Source of the DNA: Atopobiaceae bacterium
GTDB lineage: Bacteria > Actinomycetota > Coriobacteriia > Coriobacteriales > Atopobiaceae
Direction of reading: 5' to 3'
DNA length: 11,477 bases
Assembly (NCBI GenBank): GCA_017510875.1
Contig: JAFWLX010000075.1
Coordinates: forward strand, 1-11,477
Shown in pieces: positions 5,076 through 11,477 of the stretch. The notes under the pieces are model-generated. The model was not told where the DNA came from. It saw only the letters and a list, made by a program, of their open reading frames with translations, and ran no database searches. The stretch's first letter is position 1, and every line of letters starts with the position of its first letter. The translations under genes and the position numbers were made by a program.

Positions 5076-6688
5076 CGCGAGCCGCAAACATGAAGCGCCA
5101 TACTCGTCGCAGGATCACCCTGCAGGCCGTCACCGCCTGTCTCTCCAACGGCTATCTGCGCGCCTTCATGGACGGAAAGGTGTTCACCGGGCCAACCAAA
5201 GGTGTCTGCGTACCCTGGCTCAATTGCTATTCGTGTCCCGGAGCCATTGCGTCGTGCCCCGTCGGGTCCCTGCAAACCGTACTCGGAAGCAGGTCGCATG
5301 GCATCTCTTTCTATGTGATGGGCGTGCTCGTGCTCTTTGGCGTCGTCTTGGGCAGGCTCGTCTGCGGGTTCCTTTGTCCGTTCGGATTTATCCAAGACCT
5401 GTTGTATCGCATCCCGCTGCCAAAGATCGCCGTCCCACAACGAGTCGACCGAGTGCTTCGCCACCTCAAGTACGTCGTGGCAGTTCTCTTGGTGGTCGCC
5501 TTGCCCATGTTGATACGTGCCGCAACAGGCCAAGCTCCGCCCTTCTTCTGCATGTTTCTTTGCCCGGCAGGAACGCTCGAGGGCGCCTTGCCCCTCATCA
5601 TCACCAATCCGCAGCTATTCTCCCAAGTGGGGGCCGTCTTTTGGTGGAAGGTGGCAGTGCTCACACTCGTGATTCTCTCCGCCATCTGCATTCAGCGCCC
5701 GTTCTGCAAGTACCTGTGCCCACTCGGTGCCTTCTACGGCCTCTTCAATCGCATAAGCATGTATCAGATGCAGGTAAACAAACAAACCTGCTCTTCCTGC
5801 TCTCACTGCGAAGGCGTTTGTCCCATGGGACTCGACCCCAGCAACGACATAAATAGTCCCGAGTGCATTCGCTGCGGAAACTGCAAGGCGGCATGTCCCA
5901 CGTCCTCCATTGTCGCAGGTTTTGAACTGCGCGCTCGCGAAGCCCTCAAGCAGTATGCTATACTCGCATGCCATAGAGATACGTGGGCCGCACACGCTCC
6001 AGCAGAGAAGGGATGCGGGATGAGGATTCACAGCAAGACGGCGTCAATCATATGGAAGATCGTGCTCTTGGCCTTTGGCACATATGGCCTGCTCGATGGC
6101 GCAGGCATACTGGCAGGCGCATACAACCAAAGCTTCCCTCACATGTTCACCAACGTGTCGAATCTGTTTGCCTGGGTGTACTTTCTTCTTGCTGTCGTAT
6201 GGCTCGCCAAGAACCGCAAGGATGAGAACGCAACGACATTCGCACCCGTGGCAAAGTACACGGCCACCGTATCCCTGCTCACAACCATGCTCATCGCACA
6301 CTTCATGCTCTTCGACGCCATGTTCCAAAACGGGCACATCGTACTGCACCTCGTGGCACTGCATTACGTCGTGCCGCTCATGACGCTTTTGGATTGGCTG
6401 CTCTTCGATGAGAAGGGACGGATGCCCGCTTGGGGACCATTCGCTTGGATATCCCTCATTCTGGCCTATCTTGCCATCGTGATGGTAGGCGTAGGCGCGT
6501 TTGGCTTGAATATGGGCGGTGGCACCACCGCCGACGTCACCGCATATCCCTACACGTTCCTGGATCCGGCAATCTCTGGTGTGGGTGGTGTTGCAGTCTT
6601 CTGCTGCGGCATGACCGCAGCCATCCTTGTACTGGGTTACTTGCTCTTTGGCGTCGATCGGCTGCTTGCAAGAATCTCCAAAGGCTAG
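5048..6688 (+). CDS. NapH-like polyferredoxin membrane protein fused to a Pr6Pr-type membrane domain
   Basis: A 546-residue membrane protein with two parts. Residues 1-290 resemble NapH/NosR/RdxA-type polyferredoxins: NCYSCPGA with C60, C63 and C70; then three CxxxCP motifs, CGFLCP (106-111), CMFLCP (168-173) and CKYLCP (220-225), set among about three membrane helices; then two 4Fe-4S motifs (C248, C251, C254, C258 and C273, C276, C279, C283). After a linker of about 40 residues, positions 325-546 contain six predicted helices with the FTNVSNL, LHYVVPLMTLLDWLLFD and YPYTFLD signatures of Pr6Pr-type proteins, a family of unknown function. The reading frame is open across the junction. The start is uncertain: ATG 5048 has AAAGGGGA seven bases upstream, while ATG 5090 has a poor ribosome site but gives the N-terminus typical of relatives (MKRHTRRRITLQ). 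It is the last gene of the operon and probably passes electrons across the membrane. Confidence 0.9.
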   Translation: MLGVHRNRVARAANMKRHTRRRITLQAVTACLSNGYLRAFMDGKVFTGPTKGVCVPWLNCYSCPGAIASCPVGSLQTVLGSRSHGISFYVMGVLVLFGVVLGRLVCGFLCPFGFIQDLLYRIPLPKIAVPQRVDRVLRHLKYVVAVLLVVALPMLIRAATGQAPPFFCMFLCPAGTLEGALPLIITNPQLFSQVGAVFWWKVAVLTLVILSAICIQRPFCKYLCPLGAFYGLFNRISMYQMQVNKQTCSSCSHCEGVCPMGLDPSNDINSPECIRCGNCKAACPTSSIVAGFELRAREALKQYAILACHRDTWAAHAPAEKGCGMRIHSKTASIIWKIVLLAFGTYGLLDGAGILAGAYNQSFPHMFTNVSNLFAWVYFLLAVVWLAKNRKDENATTFAPVAKYTATVSLLTTMLIAHFMLFDAMFQNGHIVLHLVALHYVVPLMTLLDWLLFDEKGRMPAWGPFAWISLILAYLAIVMVGVGAFGLNMGGGTTADVTAYPYTFLDPAISGVGGVAVFCCGMTAAILVLGYLLFGVDRLLARISKG

Positions 6689-6707
6689 GATTGGACCCAA
6701 TCAACCG

Positions 6708-7886
6708 TCATTCCACAACACGCATCGCTTCCCAACCGCGCTGGAAGGCTGCCGTAATGTCGTCTGCGGTCTTGCGACGCTCGTCGTCCGTAAGAACCGA
6801 CGAGAACGTGATTCCGGCCATGGAGCGGATGATAGCATAGAATTTGAGCCGCTGCTCTATCCGCTCAATTGCCTGGTCGTCACATGTGCCGTAGTACTCC
6901 CGCACGAAGACGTGCCACACATGGGCAAGCAGCTCGTTCGACATGCCAGTGTACAGCTCGGCCGCACCTGGTCGCGATGCCACGAGGCACATGAGCTGAT
7001 ACGATCCCAGCAAATCGATGATGGGGTCCCCCGCCGAGGCATCTCCCATGTCTATGAGCAACAGCTCGTCATCATCCGTCACCATGATGTTTGCTGGGTG
7101 GAAGTCGCCGTGCACAAACGTGTTCTGCTTTGGAATCGAATCGACGAGCGCACGCACCTTGGCGATGATTTCCGGCGCATAGTACCCGCTCTTCTCCGAA
7201 ACATCGACCCAGGCATGGAGTCCCAAGCGCGCGTCGGGCAGTTCCCCCTCCTCGAACTCCGTGGCATGCAGCTGTTTGAGCATTTGTGCCATGCGCTTGG
7301 CGTACTCGTCCGCCCGTTTGGGGCTCTTCGCAACGGTCTCGCCCAGCGTGAGAGCATCAACCAACTCGTATACGATGCCGTAACTATCGCCCACCGCAAC
7401 CATGTCGAACGAGATGGCAGAGGGAATGCCCAGTATGAGGGCCTTTCGTGCCACCTCCTTCTCCTGTGCAATTTTCTGCGGAGGGTTGGTAAGCGGATTG
7501 TACACTTTGAGCACTTGCTCATTGTTGAGGCGATATACCCATCCGTTGGCACCGGCACCAATTTGCTTCAGACCGTCAAGCGAGATTAATCGAAGTCGCT
7601 TGCGCACTTCCATGAGCTGGGTAAATCCAGTTAACTCGAACACCTCGTACACCTCTGACGAGACGTTGTCCACACAAACGCTCACACCCCGCTTTACCAT
7701 CCGAATAATGGCACGCAACCCCGCGCTCGAGATGTACGACAGCTCAGAGGCGTCAAGCACAAGCCGCTGCGCACCCGTCTCCCTAAGCCTGTGTTCAATA
7801 CGTTCCTGCACGGCGTCCGCATTCGCGGCGTCAACACGTTCTCCCAGCTGGAAGATGACCTCATCGTTTTGCATGGTAACGCCCAT
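6708..7886 (-). CDS. STAS domain fused to an aminoglycoside-phosphotransferase-like kinase
   Basis: A 392-residue protein with two domains. Residues about 8-105 form a STAS domain of the anti-sigma-factor-antagonist type, with LVLDASELSYISSAGLRAI around the usual phosphorylation position (S53, S54). Residues about 108-385 form an APH/choline-kinase-like domain: a nucleotide-loop segment IGAGANGWVYR followed by VLKVY (likely ATP-binding Lys), the catalytic loop HGDFHPAN (259-266; D261 and N266) and the metal-binding IDMGD (278-282). The kinase part resembles the TIGR02172 group. No substrate is evident; it could be a small molecule or a protein. The ATG lies 3 nt after the stop of the 5'-nucleotidase gene, which indicates coupled translation; a second in-frame ATG at 7874 is possible. 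It converges on the polyferredoxin gene with a 19-bp gap. Confidence 0.88.
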   Translation of the reverse strand: MGVTMQNDEVIFQLGERVDAANADAVQERIEHRLRETGAQRLVLDASELSYISSAGLRAIIRMVKRGVSVCVDNVSSEVYEVFELTGFTQLMEVRKRLRLISLDGLKQIGAGANGWVYRLNNEQVLKVYNPLTNPPQKIAQEKEVARKALILGIPSAISFDMVAVGDSYGIVYELVDALTLGETVAKSPKRADEYAKRMAQMLKQLHATEFEEGELPDARLGLHAWVDVSEKSGYYAPEIIAKVRALVDSIPKQNTFVHGDFHPANIMVTDDDELLLIDMGDASAGDPIIDLLGSYQLMCLVASRPGAAELYTGMSNELLAHVWHVFVREYYGTCDDQAIERIEQRLKFYAIIRSMAGITFSSVLTDDERRKTADDITAAFQRGWEAMRVVE

Positions 7887-7889
7887 TCG

Positions 7890-9590
7890 TTATGCCCCGG
7901 CAATGATAATACGTTCCTGAGGCTTAGCGTATTCGCTGGGAACCTGATGGTCGCACTTCTCCACCAGATAGCTCACGATGGCCTCATAGTCGAAGCAGAA
8001 TGTGACAGGTGCTTTTGCATCCGCCGCCTCCTTGAAGGCGTGATAGGTGTCACCACCCGCGCAGAAAAAGCTAGCCGTGGCAATCGAATAGGTCTCCCCT
8101 TTGTCGAATCCACGTCCCGCGACATCCGTAATGGTAACGCGGGAACCCGGGGAAGCCGGTGAGGCATAGGTTGAGTCTGGATACGTTGGACCCTCTTCGT
8201 ACGGAATGGACACGTCGAGTTCAAAGGTGATGCCAGACACCTGCGGAAACGCGCCAAGGGCTTGCCCCTTGCCAACGGCCTGACATGCCGCCTCAAGCGC
8301 CTCGAGCAACTGGGCACCCGTCACCTCAACAACCGCAAGATCGTTGGAGAACGGCATCACCGTCTTGATGATGGCCAGCGAAATGTCACCAGGCTCGACT
8401 GACGTGCGTATGCTGCCACCGCCGAGTATGCTCGCATCAACTTCCTTGCCCAACTCGGTAGAAGCCGTCCAGCGAAACGCATCTGTGCAAAAATCGCCGA
8501 GGTTCGTCTCCTCCGTACGCACACCCGGCTCACGCTCGCCGTTCAAGAGGAACGAGGTCGATCCCAGCACCACAGCCAGCTCGGATTCCACGCGATCGTT
8601 CTCTTTGTCGATGATGGCTTTTACCGATTCGTCGATGCCATCGAAGGTTCCCGCGGCAACAAGCTCCTCGTTGGGCGCACCCTCGTCGATGACCACCACG
8701 CCAATGTTATGCATATAGCAGCCCGTCTCCACCAAGAGCGTGCCGGCGACCTCCTCCTCAACCTTCTGATGGTCATGCCCATCGATGAACAGGTCAATAC
8801 CATCCACCTGTTCGAGCACGGTCCTGCTCGTACCACTCTTCACTTCGTCGTTACCAAGATGCCCCACGCACACAACGAGGTCGCAGCCCTTACCACGCAG
8901 TTCCTCCACCTGTGCCTTTGCCACGTCGTAGAGCTCCTCGTCGCGAGAGAACTTGAAGGACTCCACATTCTTGGGGTTAGCCGTCGTCACGGTCGCAGGT
9001 GTCGTAAGGCCAAAGAAGCCGACCTTCGTACCGCTTTGGAGCTCGACGACCTTGTTGGCTGCAAAGCGTAGCTTACCCGATTCCTTTTCGAAGACGTTGG
9101 CCGAGAGGAAGGGAAACTTCGCCGCACTCTCATTGGCGGCAAGCGCATCGGTGCCCCAGTCAAACTCGTGGTTGCCAACTGTCATGAGGTCGTATCCACA
9201 GGCGTTCATAAAGGCTATTGCGGACGTGCCCTTCGAGGTGTCAACAAGCGGCATACCCTGCGTGGCATCGCCTGCGTCCACAAGCAGCACCTCATAACCC
9301 TTCTTCTCCCACTCCGCCTTTAGTGCCGGGACCGCCGCCATGCTGAAGTTGCCCTCTGCGCTATCGGTTCCCTCAACTGCCACGTCATGACCATGGGTGT
9401 CGTTGGTGTGTATGATGGCCAGCAGAGGCGTCGCGCCAGCCGCTCCACCAGCGCTCGCAGATGCTCCATCGGTCTTGTTCTCGTCGGTCGTCGCCTGCGC
9501 ACAAGCCGCAAGTGCCGCCGAGGCGCTCAGCAGGCCAAGGCCTCTTATGAAGTTCCGGCGCGTTACTTTGGCATGGATGGCGTCAAGCAT
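7890..9590 (-). CDS. Tat-exported 5'-nucleotidase / metallophosphatase lipoprotein (UshA-like)
   Basis: A 566-residue exported enzyme that would remove phosphate from nucleotides or related phosphoesters outside the membrane. The N-terminus has a twin-arginine motif TRRNFIRG (10-17), then a hydrophobic stretch ending in LAAC (C30), so it is probably a Tat-exported lipoprotein. A calcineurin-like domain follows with all signature motifs: HTNDTHGHD (61-69), GDATQG (107-112), GNHEFDWG (139-146), VGHLG (242-246) and GHDH (271-274). The C-terminal 5'-nucleotidase substrate domain (about 350-550) shows NLGDFCTDA, GGGSIRT and PFSNDL. Length matches the family. The start at 9588-9590 is preceded by GGAGGA with six bases between; an in-frame start further up at 9677 would push the signal peptide inside the protein. 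The STAS-kinase gene follows 3 nt downstream in the same operon. Confidence 0.93.
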   Translation of the reverse strand: MLDAIHAKVTRRNFIRGLGLLSASAALAACAQATTDENKTDGASASAGGAAGATPLLAIIHTNDTHGHDVAVEGTDSAEGNFSMAAVPALKAEWEKKGYEVLLVDAGDATQGMPLVDTSKGTSAIAFMNACGYDLMTVGNHEFDWGTDALAANESAAKFPFLSANVFEKESGKLRFAANKVVELQSGTKVGFFGLTTPATVTTANPKNVESFKFSRDEELYDVAKAQVEELRGKGCDLVVCVGHLGNDEVKSGTSRTVLEQVDGIDLFIDGHDHQKVEEEVAGTLLVETGCYMHNIGVVVIDEGAPNEELVAAGTFDGIDESVKAIIDKENDRVESELAVVLGSTSFLLNGEREPGVRTEETNLGDFCTDAFRWTASTELGKEVDASILGGGSIRTSVEPGDISLAIIKTVMPFSNDLAVVEVTGAQLLEALEAACQAVGKGQALGAFPQVSGITFELDVSIPYEEGPTYPDSTYASPASPGSRVTITDVAGRGFDKGETYSIATASFFCAGGDTYHAFKEAADAKAPVTFCFDYEAIVSYLVEKCDHQVPSEYAKPQERIIIAGA

Positions 9591-9733
9591 CGTCTGTCCT
9601 CCCGTCACATACGCGAGCGACAAGAGCGTACCAACGCTCGTCACCCGTGTGAATCCCCTACCCCCAAGCGCAGGCATGTATCAAGCCGCGCACCTGCTGT
9701 CATCTTACACGCTTGATAACGTACTGAACAACC
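9591..9733 (-). promoter_or_regulatory. Upstream region of the nucleotidase operon, with a small hairpin
   Basis: No coding sequence is apparent in these 143 bp, which separate the nucleotidase gene from the gene remnants. The promoter should lie here. A six-base inverted repeat, gagcgt at 9624-9629 and acgctc at 9634-9639 with a four-base loop, lies 34-50 bp before the start codon and could be an operator or a leader hairpin. Candidate -35/-10 pairs (for example TTGTTC, 18 bp, TAAGAT near the distal end) are weak. Confidence 0.35.
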
Positions 9734-9906
9734 CTAGCCAAGGCTCCTCGCCGCCAGCCGAGCAATCCGCTTCGCGAGTGCCATGATGGTGAGCATGGGT
9801 GGGTTGCCCATCGCACGCGGAAAGAGGCTGGCATCCGCAAGGTAGAGATTGGCTGGCAAGCTGGCATGATGAAGGCTCACCGCCTCATCCTTCGTAAGCG
9901 TGTCTG
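9734..9906 (-). pseudogene. Remnant: C-terminal tail of a GMC-type oxidoreductase
   Basis: In one minus-strand frame the last ~50 codons read as the C-terminal end of a GMC flavoprotein oxidoreductase. The stretch NLYLADASLFP, followed by MGNPPMLTIMALAKRIA (within about 9737-9850), is the family's conserved end, including the Asn-Pro-Pro and LTI segments near the active site. Nothing of the FAD-binding N-terminus or the rest of the protein (normally 500 residues or more) is present. Upstream, similarity stops near 9880-9906, where the end of the acyl-CoA synthetase remnant begins in a different frame. There is no ribosome binding site that would express it. The piece looks like the 3' scar of a deletion that removed most of the gene. 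The stop codon at 9734-9736 is probably the original one. Confidence 0.75.
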
Positions 9907-10500
9907 GAGTACCTTGTTTCGCCGGATCTTGAGATTGGGCGTGAGCTCGGCTGCCGCAATCGTAAGCGGACGGGCGCACACCACCCACCGTTTTACCTGC
10001 TCGGGATGCGAGAGTTGCTCGTTCATCGTCCGAACGGCCGCATCGAGTGCGGCGTAGTCAACATCCGCTTCCCCATGTTCCACGGCAACGAGCGTCTCGT
10101 CTTCTAGCCACAGGAGAGCACTCACGTACGGGCGCCCATCAGCCACCATCATGGCCTCGCTCACGCCTGCAATCCCCTTGAGCAACACCTCGACTCTCTG
10201 CGGAGCAATGTTCTTGCCGTATGAGGTAACAAGGATCTCCTTTTGACGCACGTTGAGCACCAGATTGTGCTCAGGAGACCACGACCCTAGGTCGCCTGTG
10301 CAAAACCATCCGTCTTCGTCCACGGCCGGTTCGTCCATGCCGTCGTAGCGCTGCGTTACCTGCGGGCCGCGTACGTACACGAGTCCCTCGTCGTCCAGAC
10401 TGACCTCCGTGCTGGGCAACAGCTGCCCTACGCTACCAAGCCCGTTGTTTCCCAGCGGCGTGCCGTGCGAATTCGAGCATGCCGTGCGTTCCGCGCACAT
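9877..10500 (-). pseudogene. Remnant: C-terminal third of an AMP-forming acyl-CoA synthetase
   Basis: The reading frame encodes about 207 residues matching only the C-terminal portion of long-chain acyl-CoA synthetases, which are normally about 600 residues. Visible motifs are GLGSVGQLLP (21-29 region), LVYVRGPQV, DEDGWFCTGDLG (TGD at 68-70), RQKEILVTSYGKNIAP (85-100) and, near the end, AELTPNLKIRRNKVL with the catalytic-lysine region. The N-terminal ATP-binding P-loop and most of the substrate domain are missing. The frame has a stop codon directly before the ATG at 10500, and no good ribosome binding site is seen. At the other end similarity fades near 9907 and about nine unrelated residues follow before the stop. 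A truncated but expressed protein is conceivable, but without the N-domain it could not catalyse the normal reaction. It starts only 39 bp after the end of the polyphosphate kinase gene. Confidence 0.8.
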
Positions 10501-10539
10501 TTACGCTCCAAAAACGTTCCGCAGGCTGGTTGACGCCAC

Positions 10540-11477
10540 TTACTCAGTGCGCGCGCACGCTTTCTCGAGTTCGCTAATCACGATCTGCAACGCCTTAACG
10601 CGCGCATAGCGCTTGTCGACCGATTCGAGTACATGCCATGGCGCAAAGCGCGTATTGGTCCTTCTGAGCATGTCATTGACGGCAACTTCGTACTGGTCCC
10701 ACTTCTCGCGATTGCGCCAGTCCTCGTCGGTGATCTTCCACTGCTTGGCAGGCGTATTCTGGCGATCGGTAAAGCGCTCGAGTTGCGTTTTTGCATCGAT
10801 TTGAACCCAGAACTTGATAACGACGGTGCCTGCGTCCACCAGCTCCTTCTCGAACTCGTTGATTTCGTTGAACGCACGACGCCATTCGTTCTCGGTGCAA
10901 AAGCCCTCAATGCGCTCCACCATCACACGGCCGTACCACGTACGATCGAAGACGGCGATGTGCCCGCTCTTGGGAAGACGCCGCCAAAAGCGCCACAGAT
11001 AGTGACGCGCGAGTTCGTGCGGTTCTGGGCTGGCTATGGGATGCACCCGATACCCACGCGGGTCGAGTGCAGACGTAACGCGCTTGATGTTGCCGCCCTT
11101 GCCTGCCGCATCCCAGCCTTCGTATGCGATGACCACGGGAATGCGCTTGCGGTACACCGTGTTGTGCAGCTCGCTCAGGCGCAGCCTCAAGTCCCTGAGC
11201 TCCTTTCGATACGCATCCTCGTCCATGGCCTTGTCCAGCGGAATGTCCGCCAGAGGAACATACCTGTTGAGGGCAAACACGTTCTGGCGCAGCGGGGCGG
11301 CAATGCCACGGTTGTGTATTGCCACGTCGATGCCCATGTTGAGGAACTTGAGGACTTGCAGTGCGGCCCAGCTCCGACTCTTTGAGTCGATGATGTACCA
11401 TGGCGCGCTGGACCTGTTCGTGTCACGCAAGTACCGATCGTATACCTGCAGGCACTTGTCGTAGGAATCGTTCTCCC
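10540..11477 (-). CDS. Polyphosphate kinase 2 family, two-domain polyphosphate:AMP phosphotransferase type (partial, 5' end outside the window)
   Basis: The reading frame is open to the right edge and gives 311 C-terminal residues. The first ~45 visible residues (from ENDSYDKCLQVYDRYL to SWAALQVLKFLNMGI) look like the end of one PPK2 domain. A second, complete PPK2 domain follows: Walker A EGWDAAGKGG, the base-binding/lid segment ALDPRGYRVHPI, PEPHELARHYLWRFW, and Walker B-like IAVFDRTWYGRVMVERIEGF. The tail has the usual TNTRFAPWHVLESVDKRYARVKAL. This arrangement is that of double-domain enzymes that use polyphosphate to phosphorylate AMP to ADP (Pap/class II PPK2). Substrate class is inferred from the layout. 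An in-frame TTG at 11430 is not the start, because coding similarity continues upstream. The stop is at 10540-10542, and the acyl-CoA synthetase remnant begins 39 bp later. No clear terminator was found in that gap. Confidence 0.9.
   Translation of the reverse strand, partial: ENDSYDKCLQVYDRYLRDTNRSSAPWYIIDSKSRSWAALQVLKFLNMGIDVAIHNRGIAAPLRQNVFALNRYVPLADIPLDKAMDEDAYRKELRDLRLRLSELHNTVYRKRIPVVIAYEGWDAAGKGGNIKRVTSALDPRGYRVHPIASPEPHELARHYLWRFWRRLPKSGHIAVFDRTWYGRVMVERIEGFCTENEWRRAFNEINEFEKELVDAGTVVIKFWVQIDAKTQLERFTDRQNTPAKQWKITDEDWRNREKWDQYEVAVNDMLRRTNTRFAPWHVLESVDKRYARVKALQIVISELEKACARTE

Noticed and set aside
6689..6702. Hairpin GATTG-GACC-CAATC between the convergent genes as a bidirectional terminator
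   Set aside because: The stem is only five pairs and neither side is followed by a run of T residues.
9397..9786. Plus-strand open frames over the nucleotidase gene and its upstream region
   Set aside because: They are antisense to a fully conserved enzyme gene and contain no recognisable domain.

Overview
The window reads as an ordinary chromosomal stretch of a GC-rich anaerobe. The gene content (a stand-alone NuoG/GltD-type iron-sulfur flavoprotein, a TlpA / small CLEC protein / polyferredoxin cassette, a Tat-exported 5'-nucleotidase) and the strong GGAGG-type ribosome binding sites suggest an actinobacterial anaerobe such as a member of the Coriobacteriia. That assignment is an inference from gene content; there is no rRNA or other marker here. 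No phage, transposase, CRISPR array, tRNA or rRNA gene was seen.

Layout. (1) 1-99: two palindromic 13-bp-type GGGGAC-T-GTCCCC units and an imperfect hairpin, downstream of (2) a minus-strand YitT-type membrane protein gene (100-990) with its own good promoter (1033-1061). (3) 1071-1106: a strong intrinsic terminator that closes a two-gene minus-strand operon (1147-4007). This operon encodes a 707-residue NuoG-like/GltD-like FeS flavoprotein and a 240-residue NuoF-like FeS protein that lacks the NADH/FMN domain. (4) 4008-4246: a divergent control region with an inverted repeat. (5) 4247-6688: a tightly packed plus-strand operon with a TlpA-like thioredoxin lipoprotein, an overlapping 55-codon membrane peptide ending in a CLEC motif, and a NapH-like polyferredoxin membrane protein fused in frame to a six-helix Pr6Pr-type membrane domain. 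(6) 6708-9590: a minus-strand pair encoding a Tat/lipobox 5'-nucleotidase and, 3 nt downstream of it, a STAS domain fused to an aminoglycoside-phosphotransferase-like kinase. (7) 9734-10500: a composite gene remnant, made of the C-terminal part of an acyl-CoA synthetase joined out of frame to the C-terminal tail of a GMC oxidoreductase. (8) 10540-11477: the 3' part of a two-domain polyphosphate kinase 2 (polyphosphate:AMP phosphotransferase type) gene that runs off the right edge.

How the genes may work together. The divergent pair (3)/(5) is the most interesting part. A cytoplasmic NAD(P)H-linked FeS flavoprotein complex sits back to back with a membrane polyferredoxin, a CxxC membrane peptide and an exported CxxC thioredoxin. 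A plausible reading is a route that carries electrons from cytoplasmic carriers through the membrane polyferredoxin to an extracytoplasmic thiol reductant, doing the job CcdA/DsbD does elsewhere. The families and the layout are read from the sequence; the electron path is a hypothesis. The nucleotidase/STAS-kinase pair looks like a separate unit combining extracellular nucleotide salvage with a possible signalling protein. The remaining genes look unrelated.
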